NCBI GenBank assembly: GCA_030847615.1
Contig: JAUMIR010000005.1
Span: forward strand, 210,660,645-210,724,644
Length of the DNA: 64,000 bases
Direction of reading: 5' to 3'
Source: Gambelia wislizenii
Lineage: Eukaryota > Chordata > Lepidosauria > Squamata > Crotaphytidae
Positions 41,442 to 51,812 of the stretch are shown here, piece by piece (positions within the stretch are counted from its first letter, which is position 1; each line of letters opens with the position of its first letter). Position numbers and translations under genes: made by a program. The notes below the pieces were generated by a model. That model made no database searches, was not told the DNA's origin, and worked only from the letters and a program-made list of their open reading frames with translations.

Positions 41442-44164
41442 CAAAACTGGATTTTCATACTATAAAATTTTAATATTACAAGATTGACTGGGATTCCTCT
41501 GTCAAACTCCTCCTTTCCCCCCACGTTTTCCAGATGTGTTCTGCCAGAACCAAAATAGCTAATTTGCTGACTACTCTTTGTCTGCATGTGCTTTGACCTT
41601 GAACCTCATGAGTGTCGCACTATTTACATGGATCCAACCAAAGATGAGGATATTATGTCTCTCGTTTCCATTTAAAACATGGAGATAAGGGGCACAGACA
41701 CTAGGTGCAATCCAGTTCTTCCCTGTTAAACATTAATTTCTCTCAGTCAGAATTCCAGAGTCCATTTTTGTGGTTATGACTTTGGTAGGTCAATCAAAAA
41801 AGGCACAAAAATCTTAGTGTTAGGTATTGCAACAAATTACAGGGGGAAAGGGGGGTGGGGTGCAATGATGGTGTTGCGGTCACATAGACTGGCATCCTGT
41901 TAGTGACTTATGCCTGTAAGCACAACGTATGCATGTGTAAGCCCTCTTTATATGGAGCATGAAGGGTTATTTTGTTGCCCTTGTGCTTTGTCCCAAAACC
42001 TCCCATCTTTTGGCAGCTGTGAAGCTCTGGGAAGGGATCACTGCTGTTGTCGCTTACTATGGGGGAGGGGAGAGAGTGGGGGCATGATTCAGACCATGAA
42101 GATCCAGCTGCACTAGGTTCCTAGGGGAAGAAAAAGTGGATGCATTCCATTCGAGAGTGCACCCTCATTTCTCCCCCCTGCACCAAGCTGAGACCAGCTG
42201 CTTCTCTATGGTCCAAATCATTTCCACCCATCCTCTTTTCACCACTGACAGAAGCAGCCACCCCCCAACAGCAGCAGCCCCTCTCCTTGACAGCTGTCAG
42301 GCAGTGGGAGAACCTGGAACTGTAGCTTCACCCAGATGTAGTATTTGAGGCATAGTCCACATCTTGCCTTGAGATGGCATGAGAGGACAGGTGTGTAAAC
42401 TATGAAATTAGGCTCCAAAGATGACATGTCCAATGAATCTGGCCTCACTGGGGAGAGAAGTGCAATAAAAATTAGAGCCATACATTTTGGTTTCCCAGTT
42501 CCCCTTAAAACTTCAAATTAGTATCTATCCAGTTTGAATCTCTTAGGCTCCTTATTTGGAAGGGAACAGTGGGTTTCTCAGGTAGTCTCTTACTGTCAGG
42601 AATAGAGATAGATTTAACAACATTTAGGCAAAGCAAGTCAAGCAAAGTCAATTTCGGTAGCCTTGATTTTAGCCGGAGAGAATAATCCCTCAGAAAATAA
42701 ATCCCCAAAGTAGTATAAATTCACCCTTAATGTCTGTGGAGGGCTGCTCTTTAAAGGCAAGATGAGCAAGTATTCTTTAGTATCCATCTGGAATGTGCAA
42801 CGTCATGCTATGCTGCAGATGTAAATTCTACAATCTCTGTATGATTGACAAGAACAAGAAGCATCTTTAGCTGATAGTGTGAGCAAAACACAGGGTTCTT
42901 ATGCTGGGAGGAAAATGGGCATTCAGATTGCAGTAGGAGAATGGTCCATTGCTGTGAATTATTAAAAGCTTTAAAAATTAATAGTACACAAAGAAAGGAG
43001 TCACTGAATACATTACAATTTTCGAATTTCTGTCAAAAATCTAGTGAGCTGAAGTGAACGCATCCCAAAGGGCTCAGATATGCATACTGATTCACTGTGC
43101 TGTACCAACTCCTCCAACTGTGCAGGAGGAGGAGTGGAGGGAGATGGAGGGGGAGGAGGAAGGCAATACCTTTTGAAATTCTTCTTAAGCTAAAATGAAA
43201 AAAATGCAAATTGTAATTTAAATTTTGTACTTCCCAGCTTCCTACACATGCCAATAATTGAGTACTGGAAGGCATTTTTCTTAATGTTACCATTTGAAAA
43301 ACTGAAGGAAGAAAACATGAAATGTTAAATATGACTTGGTGAATTCTAACTGATTGGAAGGCAAATGTTCATCAAGATATCATAATTCACTGTTAACAAC
43401 TGTTAACAACATGTAAAAGTAATTGGGAAGCACACAGACACACAAGCAAGCAAGAAATTTAATTGTACTGTCCTGTTTGAAAATTCCATTTCACAAAGTC
43501 TCTCCCCCCCCCTGCACTAGTTTCATGTCCCTTACTTTTTTACTGCTGCTCAAGATAATTGTTCAAGGTGAAGGATTTGCTGCTGTTGTATTGATGATGA
43601 CCTGTGCCCAGATGCCTACAGTGATATCCTCTGTCAGTCTAGAGAGTGAGAATGATTTTCTGTGGTGAGCAAATGCAAAAATAATTTGGTCTCATCAGCT
43701 GACTTGACCATCTCACTATACAGTTGCACTGGCAGTTTGGCTGTAATTGTATTTGTGTTTGTACACACATGCAGAGAAATACATGTCCACCAATCATGTT
43801 GTACAAGAGAGATTTTCATATTCATAACATCATACCTTCTTGGAATTATGACTTCATGTTACTGGATTATACATCTTGTTATTGACTGATACTCCTAGTT
43901 CTCTTTTCTCCTATTACTTCTATCTGATGACTCCTTTGAAGCTGAGAAAAAATGGTTGTCATTAGGTGTTGCACCATTGGATTTCATTTGGTTGCCGCTA
44001 TTCAGTTTTTTTAGGTCATCCAATTATTCTGGCACAATATCTCAATGCTTGCCTTGATTGACAGGGCCTTCTAGTCATGTTCATTTCCCCCTTTTCTAGG
44101 TTACAGATAACCAGAAGTGAGCAAGAACAAGAGAAAAATCTTTCTTAGACAATGAACTGGAGTT
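41442..44164. other. Unassigned intergenic sequence
   Basis: About 2.7 kb with no classified repeat. Small features only: G-rich tract at 41845-41860, GGAGGAGG-rich stretch at 43125-43165, a C run at 43504-43512. Open frames of 60-86 codons here show no domain and no splice-bounded structure I can support. Confidence 0.35.
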
Positions 44165-44410
44165 CAGATTGGCTTTGTTGTTGTTAACAGCCTTTGAGTT
44201 AACTTTGACTCATGGTGCCATGAATGAGGCACCTCTAAGACATCCTGTCCTAAACAGCTCTGCTCAGGTCCTGCAGACTCAGGTCCATGGTCTCCTTGAT
44301 TGAATATACTGTATCTATCTGGTATGCAGTCTTCTGCTCTTTCTAATGCTCTCCATCTTTCCTATCAGTACATACTGTTATCTTTTCTAGTGAGTTATGC
44401 CTTCTCACGA
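44165..44410 (-). mobile_element. LINE 3' ORF fragment, clade uncertain
   Basis: GTTGTTGTTAACAGCCTTTG, TTTGACTCATGGTGCCATGA, ACAGCTCTGCTCAGGTCCTG and TTTCTAGTGAGTTATGCCTT match, on the minus strand, the end of a widespread amniote LINE ORF (L-E-K-I/T-x-x...G-K-M/V-E-G pattern). No open frame remains. Confidence 0.5.
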
Positions 44411-45241
44411 TGCAGCTGAAGTATGACACAATGGCATCTTCCATATTCTGTGGCTTCCATGTGCCTTGTAGGTTGGTGCAGCTGAATGATGCATAGTCTT
44501 GACTCATGAACTGCTATTGGTTGTCTACCTTTTAGGGCTGCAGGGTCAGTGAATGTCATAGGACCCAAACCAGGCCCACAAAGAATGCCAGAAGATGGTA
44601 TTGTTAGCATGCCCAACTGCCCCCTCCCTATGATATTTCATAATTGGAAATATTGGACACTTCTAAGGGTCAGGTTGAGCAGGGTGATCCAAAAAGAGGT
44701 CAGGTGGAGGTCACAAGAGGATGTGTCTTAGATATATGTTGGCAAAGCAAGCCCATATTAGGAATGTGCAGAAGCCCCTTGATAAACAAAGCCAGTATGT
44801 GCTCATTCCTTTTTGGGCACCTCAGCAATGACTCATCCAAGCAAACAATTAAGTGAACTTTCCCAGCCCCACTCCTAAGGAAATCTTACCTCAGAACCCC
44901 CTCCTGTCCTGCATTGCAAGGTTGTCATGAACCCATCAATTTCTATCTCCCTGCCATTAACACAATCATATAAGTTTGGGTTTTGTTTGTTTACCCAGTG
45001 GGAAACTCATCCAGGCTTTGTCCTAGCCAGAGTATGCCTTCAGGATATGAAGCAGGGTATAAATATTAGTCCCCCAACAATAGAAAGGTGTGCCACTGTG
45101 GACAAACCCAGCTACTCTCTTTCTCAGCATGCCTCCAGATTGGAACCTCCAGTGGCACCCTCAAACTCCTGTCTGAGTATTTCGCTCTTCAGGACTGGTA
45201 GCTATGGCCCTATTTTCCTGGATCTCTCCTTCTATCCAGTC
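44411..45241. other. Unassigned intergenic sequence
   Basis: No repeat or gene recognised. The long open frame crossing 44927-45448 depends on the palindromic element at 45245 and is not a gene. Confidence 0.35.
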
Positions 45242-45244
45242 TTT

Positions 45245-45582
45245 GGAGATTTTCAGATGCCTCTTTCAGCCTCTTGCTGTGCAAGCAGCCTCCGGTGCAG
45301 TAACGAGGCTGCCGCGTGGCAAGGGGTCGACGACGTTTCTCTCTCGGCAGCGTCCGTGACTGTTGCAGCTAGCATTGGAGGCCGCACTGTTTTTCACTCA
45401 TGGAAGTTGTCCGTGAGTAAAAAACAGTGCAGCTGCCTCCAATGCTAGCCGCAACAGTCACAGACGAAGCCGAGAAAGAAACGGTGTCATCCGAAATGGA
45501 CCCCTTGCTGCGCGGCAGCCTCGTTACTGCACCGGAGGCTGCTTGCGTGGCAAGAGGCTGAAAGAAGCGTCTGAAAATCTCC
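45245..45582. mobile_element. Near-perfect palindromic TIR element
   Basis: GGAGATTTTCAGATGCCTCT at the left is matched by AAGCGTCTGAAAATCTCC at the right, and the pairing continues inwards almost without a break (AGCCTCCGGTGCAGTAACGA with TCGTTACTGCACCGGAGGCT; GCTAGCATTGGAGGC with GCCTCCAATGCTAGC) to a centre near 45405-45413. Flanked by TTT at 45242-45244 and 45583-45585. 338 bp, GC-rich, non-coding. Confidence 0.92.
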
Positions 45583-45799
45583 TTTCTGCCTTATTCCTCA
45601 ATAACCTCAGTGTGGTCCTTAGGAATGTGTATTGCCTGTGTGAATGTATCTTGTGTTATTTCCAATAAAAATACTTTATTTCACTTTAACCTTGAGTTCT
45701 CTGCAGTTAGTACTGTATACACAGGTGAAAAGATCCTCGCAGTTACCTTCCTCTTGCAGGCACACTGTTTGAGCTAATAATTCCCCCATCTAGACTTTG

Positions 45800-46010
45800 A
45801 TATCATGGGTGGGGCTCTAAAGCACCCCCACCACTTAAGGTAACAAGATGGGATCTTGCTAGGCCAGGTTTTAATTGCTGGACAGGTACCTGGGAATTTA
45901 GGGCTTTAATGGCCAAAGCCAGTACCTGGGCTTGAGCCCAGGAGCAAATGGGTAACCAGTACAGTTCTTCCAGTTCTGGCAGGATCAACTGGTAAAAGGC
46001 TCTGTGAGCA
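45800..46010 (-). mobile_element. L2 LINE fragment, post-RT region
   Basis: The minus strand reads ILPELEELYWLPICSWAQ and LALAIKALNSQVPVQQLKPG, matching the L2-type L-x-W-L-P-I...A-x-K-A-L-N segment after RT. 61 codons remain open. Confidence 0.7.
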
Positions 46011-46111
46011 ACTGAGTATACCCATGAGTGTCAGCAGCTCACATGGGGAACTGTTTTAGGGGCGAAGGGTGGATTTTATGCACCCTTACACAGCCCTTTG
46101 TCAGCAGGATG

Positions 46112-46326
46112 TGTGTTTATGTCCCTTCAAGTGTCCACTTATGGTGACTGCATGGATTGCATAGGGTTTTCTTAGGCAAGGATAACTCAGAGGTGGTTTT
46201 GCCAGTTCTTTCCTCTGAAATATTGTCTACAGCACCTGGTATTTGTTGCTGGTCACCCATCCAAGGGCTGACCCTGCTTAGCTTCCAAGATCAGACTGGA
46301 TCTGGTGCCTTTAGAGTGCTTAGGCC
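46112..46326 (-). mobile_element. 5S rRNA-derived SINE
   Basis: On the minus strand the head is 5S rRNA-like: GATCTTGGAAGCTAAGCAGG, GTCAGCCCTTGGATGGGTGA and ACCAGGTGCTGTAG. The tail (CCTCTGAGTTATCCTTGCC, GTCACCATAAGTGGACACTT) is the same as in the tRNA-headed SINEs. Flanked by TTGTCAGCAGGATG at 46098-46111 and 46327-46340, a perfect 14-bp target duplication, so this is a retroposed unit and not a 5S gene. Confidence 0.93.
46226..46326 (-). pseudogene. 5S rRNA-like head of the SINE
   Basis: About 100 bp reads as 5S rRNA on the minus strand with a deletion of roughly 12 bases (the GGCCTGGTTAGTA region is shortened) and several changes at the 5' end. It includes the internal promoter region (AAGCTAAGCAGGG, box A; GGATGGGTGACC, box C). 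It serves as the SINE's RNA polymerase III promoter. Confidence 0.85.
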
Positions 46327-46789
46327 TTGTCAGCAGGATGTCAATAGTAAAGAGGGAGAAGGAGTGATGCACCAGTTGAGACGGAGAGGGGGCTAAGTCC
46401 CTGCTCTCTACAATATTTTCTCCTCTCTTCCTATTAGCTAGGAGGAGGCAGGTCTTCAGGATGGAGACCGGGTCCTCTGAAAGCCAGATGCAGACCCTCT
46501 AAGGGCCAGATTCAGCTCATGGGCAGAAATCTCCTCACTAATGGGAATAATTCATTTATAGTGTGCCATTTGGCACAGCTGCCAAAAGGAACAGACCCAC
46601 TGACAAACCTCAGAGCCCCATGGCCTTCTACTTCCTCCTTGCTGTTGTAGCTGGTTCATCTGCCTTCCCCAAGTATGCGAGTTGTGGCAATAAGGGACGG
46701 ACTAGCAGCTTCTGTTTGCCTTGTCTTCTCTTTCCAGACCCAAAGGATCTCTCTCTCTCTCTCTCTGGCTTTTCGTCTCAAATGAAGAT

Positions 46790-46900
46790 TCAGGAAGGAC
46801 TCATCCCAAGCTTTCTGCAAGCGCGCTGATGGCTAAAAAGGCCAATCTGAGATAAACAAGTCCGGTTGCAGAAAGCACAGCAGAAGGTCTCCTTGGGTGA
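46790..46900 (-). pseudogene. LINE C-terminal zinc-finger remnant
   Basis: In one minus-strand frame this reads CCAFCNRTCLSQIGLFSHQR and then AC, a C-x2-C...H-x3-C type zinc finger placed at the very end of the ORF. The same bases in another frame give the longer open frame seen at 46801-47055, which is probably the wrong frame. The finger may help bind element RNA or target DNA; this role is inferred. Confidence 0.7.
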
Positions 46901-47339
46901 TGATTCCAGGTTGTGATTCTTTCTGCATTGTCATTTCTCTTCAAGACTTGTTTGGTGTGAGTTCTCAAATAAGGCTGCAGCATTGTGGATAGTGCGTCTC
47001 CAAGCCTCCCGATGTGAGGCCAGGGCAGACCATTGTTGGTGATCAATTTGGCCAAGCCTGAGATATTGTTTCAGGGAGTCCTTGTATTGCTTTTTTGGAG
47101 CGCCCCTCTTACACTGACCTGTAGCGAGTTCTCCGTAGAGTACTATTTTGGGGAGGCGATGAAATGTGTCCTGCCCAGTGTAGCTGTGTTCTCAATATCA
47201 TGGCCTCAATGCTGGTGATCCCTGCTTGTTCAAGGACAGCAACATTCGTCACATAGTCAGTCCAGTGTATACTTAGGATTGTGCATATACAGTGCTGATG
47301 AAAGCGTTCGAGGAGTTGTAGGTGCTGGTGATAGGTGAC

Positions 47340-47915
47340 TCATCTTTCAGACCCATAAAGGAGACTAGACAGTACAATGCCTCTATACACATTGATTTTT
47401 GTGCTTCGCCTCAGGTGTTGATTACTCCAGACTCTTTTGTAAAGTCTTCCAAATGCACTATATGCCTTTGCTAATCTGTGATTGATCTCTTTGTCAATCT
47501 TGGCATCACCCAGGTAGGTGAACTGCTGAATGGACATAAGCACAGATTTGCCGACAGCAATGTGGGGATGATCGTGTTCGTCCTGTGGTGCAGGCTGGTA
47601 AAGAACTTCCCTTTTCTTCAGGTTGACTTCCAGCCCAAACAGCTCTGCAGCTGTTGTGAAGCAGGATGTTAGGCGCTGCAGAGCTGCTTCTGTGTGGGCA
47701 ACAAGGGCATCAGCATCAGCGAAGAGCAGATCATGAACTAGATAGTTTAGAGTCTTAGTGTGAGCCCTCAGACGGCTTAAGTTAAATGAGCTACCATCAG
47801 TATGGTAACGTATATAGATGCCATCTTCTTCTTTGAGCTCTGCCATAGCCCTTTGGAGAATCATGCTGATGAAGATTGTAAATAAAGTTGGAGCAAGAAC
47901 ACAACCTTGCTTCAC
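47340..47915 (-). pseudogene. LINE reverse transcriptase, C-terminal half
   Basis: 191 open codons. KQGCVLAPTLFTIFISMIL is the G-V-K-Q-G motif, LVHDLLFADADALVAHTE the catalytic box (F-A-D-A in place of F/Y-A-D-D, so the second Asp of the box is changed), and FTYLGDAKIDKEINHRLAKA with RSTKINVYRGIVLSSLLYGS the thumb region. It stops at TGA next to 'TGGGTCTGAAAGATG'; later pieces lie in other frames towards 46801. Confidence 0.9.
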
Positions 47916-48037
47916 TCCATTAGTTATTTATTAGAAAGGGCTCTGAAAGAGCATCATCATATCTGACTTGACCGTGCTGGCCCTTGTGTAGCAAGATAAT
48001 CATTTTAAGGAATTTACGGGCGGGGGGGACATCCTAG

Positions 48038-48502
48038 TCATTCCAGGATCTTCAACAGACCTTTTCTACTCACAGTGTCAAAGGCTTTGGTGGGGTTGAC
48101 AAATGTTACATAGAGACCCTTGTTCTGCTCTCTACATTTCTCTTGCAGTTGTCTAAGGGCAAATACTATATCTGTAGTACTCCTATTGGCTCTGAAGCCA
48201 CATTGGCTTTCAGGAAAAAGTTCTTCTGCAATAGCAGGAACTAATCTGTTCAGGAGTATCCTTGCAAGGATTTTTCCAGCAATAGAGAGAAGTGTTATGC
48301 CTCTATAGTTTGAACAATCAGATTTTGCTCCTTTTTTCTTGTACAGGGTGATGATGATGGCATCTCGGAGATTTGATGGCAGTTCCCCTTTTTCCCAGCA
48401 ATTCAGAAGGAGTATGTGGAATTTACCATGGAGTACATGACCTCCGTGTTTCCAAACTTCAGGTGGGATTCCATCAATCCCAGCTGCCTTGCCGTTTTTC
48501 AT
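48038..48502 (-). pseudogene. LINE reverse transcriptase, N-terminal half
   Basis: 154 open codons in the same frame as the preceding linker. Motifs: MKNGKAAGIDGIPPEVWKHG (RT motif 0), YKKKGAKSDCSNYRGITLLS, ESQCGFRANRSTTDIVFALR and GLYVTFVNPTKAFDTVSR, where the first catalytic Asp (V-D-x-x-K-A-F) is changed to Asn. A frameshift near 48020 ends the segment. Confidence 0.9.
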
Positions 48503-49258
48503 CTACTGTATGGCCTTAAGGGTCTTTTCCAAAGTGGGAGCTATGTCCAATTCATTTTTCATTGGTTTTTGTATCATATGATGGATAGCTGAGCCTTGAA
48601 GTACTCGGTTGGCACTAAAGAGACTTTGAAAATGTTCAGCCCATAGATTCAGGATGGAGGCTTTATCAGTAATTAATGTTTGATGATCTGTACTGTATAA
48701 GGAGCTTTGGACCTGATAAGTAGATCCAAACACTGCTTTAAGAGCTTCATAAAATCCTCTAAGATCACCCAGATCTGCACAGCATTGTGTCTTTTCTGCT
48801 ATATTGATCCACCACTTGTTGTGCATGTCTTGGAGTTTTTGTTGAAGTTTACTACATGTGAGACAGAAAGCTGCTTTTCTTACATGGCAAGTTGGCTGGG
48901 CAAGGTATGCCTGGTGAGCAGTTCTCTTCTTTGCCAACAGCTCCTGGATCTCTTGGTTGTTTTCATCAAACCAGTCTTGATTTTTCTTGTGGGAGAACCC
49001 GAGGGATTCTTCCACAGACTGGAGGATACTGTTTTTGATATGTTGCCAAAGCACTGTAGGAGAAGGATCTGTAGGATGGTCTTCAAGTTTTGTTTGCAGA
49101 TTTGCCTGGAAGTTGTCTCTCATGGTAGCTTGTTGAAGATTGTTGGCTTGGAGTCTCTTCTTTAACATGCCACCCCTCTTAGGTTTGAACTTAAGATGAA
49201 GATTTAGTTTACATCTTACAAGGCGATGATCTGTTTGGCATTCTGCACTTGGCATCAC
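48503..49258 (-). pseudogene. LINE ORF, endonuclease end and linker
   Basis: 251 open codons. The start gives the final endonuclease motif SAECQTDHRLVRCKLNLHL. Then comes a charged linker (LKFKPKRGGMLKKRLQ, FSHKKNQDWFDENNQEIQEL, LLAKKRTAHQAYLAQPT) in the form found between APE and RT in this lineage. A TAG stop separates it from the next segment in the same frame, so a single base substitution appears to have split the ORF. Confidence 0.88.
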
Positions 49259-49953
49259 TCAAGTATGACGCACATCGTGAATGTTTCTCTGGCGGACTAG
49301 AACATAGTCAATGAGGTAACAATGTTTGGATTGGGGATGCATCCAGGTTGTCTTCAAGGTATCTTTATGCTGAAAGATAGTGTTTGTAATAGTCAGTTGT
49401 TGTTCTGCACAGAACTCTAGCAAGAGGCGTCCGTTATCATTGCAATTTCCAACACCATGCTTGCCTAAGACACCTTTCCAGGCTTCGGAGTTCTTTTCTA
49501 CTCTGGCATTGAGTCACCAAGGATAATAATTTTATCTTGTACAGGGACTTTTTGTATGAGGTGGCATAGGTCTTTGTAGAATTTCTCTTTCTCTACAGGA
49601 TCAGCTTGCATAGTTGGCATATATACTAAAGAGAACAACATGTGGGAGGCGTAAGGAAATAATGTGATCAGAGTGTCCTGTTGGCAAGGTTTCGAGTTTG
49701 GAGGCAATGGAGTTTTTAATCATGAAGCCTACTCCTGAAAGATGTTTTTGCTTTTGGATTTGTCAGACCAGTAAAGTGTGTAGCCAGCGCCATGTTCTTT
49801 AAGGCTGCCTTCCTCATGGAGACGAACTTCAGTAAGAACAGCAATGTCAATACTAAGTCGTGATAGTTCATGGGCTATTAGAGCAGAACGACGCTCAGGC
49901 CATCCACTATCTGGAGAGTCTCGCATGGTTCTGATGTTCCAGCATGCAAGCAT
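49258..49953 (-). pseudogene. LINE endonuclease (APE-type) domain
   Basis: The apurinic-like endonuclease would nick target DNA. The minus strand from 49953 reads LACWNIRTMRDSPDSGWPER and IAHELSRLSIDIAVLTEVRL, with the catalytic W-N-x-R-T and T-E-V/T-R-L motifs. After a frameshift near 49735 the pieces GVGFMIKNSIASKLETLP and IIILGDSMPE (where N-A of the usual G-D-x-N-A is changed by a frameshift or base change) follow, and the S-D-H-like SAECQTDHRLVRCKL is at about 49250. Not functional as one protein. Confidence 0.85.
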
Positions 49954-50735
49954 CAGTTTATTTACACCTTTGGAGGCCGGTGTGTGCCTTTGTTTCTTTG
50001 CCTTGGTTTGACCACATCAGAAGATGCCCGTTGGCCATGGCTAGCCAACCAGGTAAATGGGGATGAGCTTTCGTTAGGCCACCTTTTCTAGGCCCGTCTC
50101 CATATGGAGCAAGCAGTGCTCTTATTAAAAAGGCTGCTTGGTTGTTCAGGATGCTACTGAACAAGACTGTCATCTCCCAGGTTAGCCTCAAGCAACCAAA
50201 GTCCTGAACCACCTGCATGCAGGGTTGGGTCTGCGGCTTCCAGTGCATCTTTACACTTGCTGTTTCGTCCCTCACCTATTGCTACAGGGCTTTTTCAGAA
50301 TTGGATTTTTCCTTCTAGCCTGTGCAATGGATTTTTCTGGTGGAGCACAGTGAGCACAGAACTGGCCTCACCCTTTAAACCAAAGGTTCATCTGCTGTGG
50401 CCTTGTAAGCATGGACGGTAGCAGCGAGGTCCTTGGGTTGTAGGTTTGATTAGAGTTTTCTTCTCTTAGATGGTTGACCTTACAGGATTGGATGCGCACC
50501 ATCTACCCGGGTTTGGGATTAGAGTTTTCCTTCTCCTAGGATGGTTGCCATAAGGCTAGAGAGCCCATCCTGCCCTTTGATGCTCTTTGTCAGACACTTC
50601 AGTTTTGACCTGTCTGGCATGGGAGACCCTACCGGTGGCTATTATGCCACTGCCAGTTTAGCTCAAAACATCATTAGGGTATGCAAGCCTCTCTCCCAGG
50701 ACAAGAGGGCGTCAATGGAGAGGGACCCAAAGGAT

Positions 50736-51312
50736 ACAAACAAGGAAATGGACAGTGACATAGCTTAGAAGCATTCCTTTTGGGGACTAGAGCTCTCAGA
50801 ATTGTCCATCCAACACGGATAGTAATGTTTCCATGTTCTGGACAATAGGGACACTGGCAAGAACAGCCCCACTGAGGATAAGGGCCCACTCAACACTGCA
50901 AAAGTAGTGATCTGTGAACAGTATTCTGTGAAAGTAGACATATCTGAGCAGGTAACAGTGGTACATGTGGGAGACATGGAGGTATATGTGCTGCACCTCT
51001 CACTGGTGTCCCCCAGTTTTCCAGTCATTCCTGTCCCCCTTCTAAAAAGCATGAAGAGAATTTGTTTGTGAGCTTGAATGTGAGCAGAAGCTTTCACGTG
51101 ATTGGGAGACCTGACTGGATGAGGGCTTCTACTTATCTTCAAACAAATAAACATAAAATCCCATTGATACCTTTCCATTCAGTATGGGAAGGTCTGGAAT
51201 GGAGAGAACAGAATTGGCACATGAGGGGATGTTGGCAGTGGGGTCAATGTGCATGGCCCTGTGCACATATTACTGTTTCCCATTCAGGCCAAAAGAGTTC
51301 TGGAGTGCTTTC
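50736..51312. other. Unassigned intergenic sequence
   Basis: Moderately GC-balanced sequence with several overlapping open frames on both strands, none with a recognisable domain. No repeat recognised. Confidence 0.35.
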
Positions 51313-51492
51313 ACAGTATATAGTTACACCATTATCATTCCCCTTTAAATGCCATGGTTCCATCCTATGGAATCCTGGGATTTGGAATTTAGGGAGGGGT
51401 ATTTAGAAAGTTTTAGTGCCCCACCAAACCACAAATCCCAGGATTCAGCCATGGCAGTTAAAGTGGAATCCCAGTTTTACAACTATATAGTC
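51313..51492. mobile_element. Palindromic MITE, diverged member
   Basis: TTAAATGCCATGGTTCCATC and ATGGAATCCTGGGATTTGGA face CAAATCCCAGGATTCAGCCA and TGGCAGTTAAAGTGG. The terminal TATATAGTT/AACTATATAG also pair. Confidence 0.7.
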
Positions 51493-51589
51493 TGAAAGGG
51501 CCCTGGTTCTTTTTCAGACTGATGGCAGCAACAGGGTTCAGAGTCCCTTGTCTGAACATACTGAGTTAAAGAAGGGGTGAATAAACACT

Positions 51590-51716
51590 CTCTCAACCTC
51601 ATAGGAAGGCACTAGCAAGCCCCTTCTGAACAAACCTTGACAAGAAAACTCCATGATAGTTTTACCTTAGGGTCCCTATAAGTTGGAAACAACTTGAAGA
51701 TACACAATAACAAAAG
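51590..51716 (+). mobile_element. tRNA-derived squamate SINE, tail half
   Basis: CTCTCAACCTCATAGGAAGG, AAGCCCCTTCTGAACAAACC and AGGGTCCCTATAAGTTGGAA, ending TTGAAGATACACAATAACAAAA. The head is missing. Confidence 0.8.
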
Positions 51717-51812
51717 ACAAGCTTTGGTGGTCTAGAGTAAGGCCTGGAGCCCAGTTTTCAGCACTCTGGACCTACTATGAGCTTCCCTTTCAACAAAAGT
51801 AGAAGTGATTAG

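Larger units (their letters stand above)
46749..50723 (-). mobile_element. Near full-length APE-type LINE
   Basis: Flanked by GACCCAAAGGAT at 46737-46748 and 50724-50735, a perfect 12-bp target duplication, so both ends are the original insertion ends. Minus-strand order: 5' UTR (about 50280-50723), endonuclease, linker, reverse transcriptase, C-terminal zinc finger, short 3' UTR and a (AG)n tail at 46749. Length 3975 bp. The coding region has one premature TAG and several frameshifts. It belongs to a non-CR1 LINE lineage seen in reptiles and invertebrates (candidates Vingi, RTE-X or another jockey/RTE-group clade); the clade was not determined. Confidence 0.9.

Noticed and set aside
44927..45448. 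173-codon plus-strand frame
   Set aside because: About half of it comes from the palindromic element at 45245-45582; the rest has no homology that I recognise.
46226..46326. 5S rRNA gene
   Set aside because: It is shortened and mutated, joined to a SINE tail and enclosed by a 14-bp target duplication, so it is a SINE head.
48707..49165. 152-codon plus-strand frame
   Set aside because: It is antisense to the LINE linker ORF at 48503-49258, which has clear family motifs.
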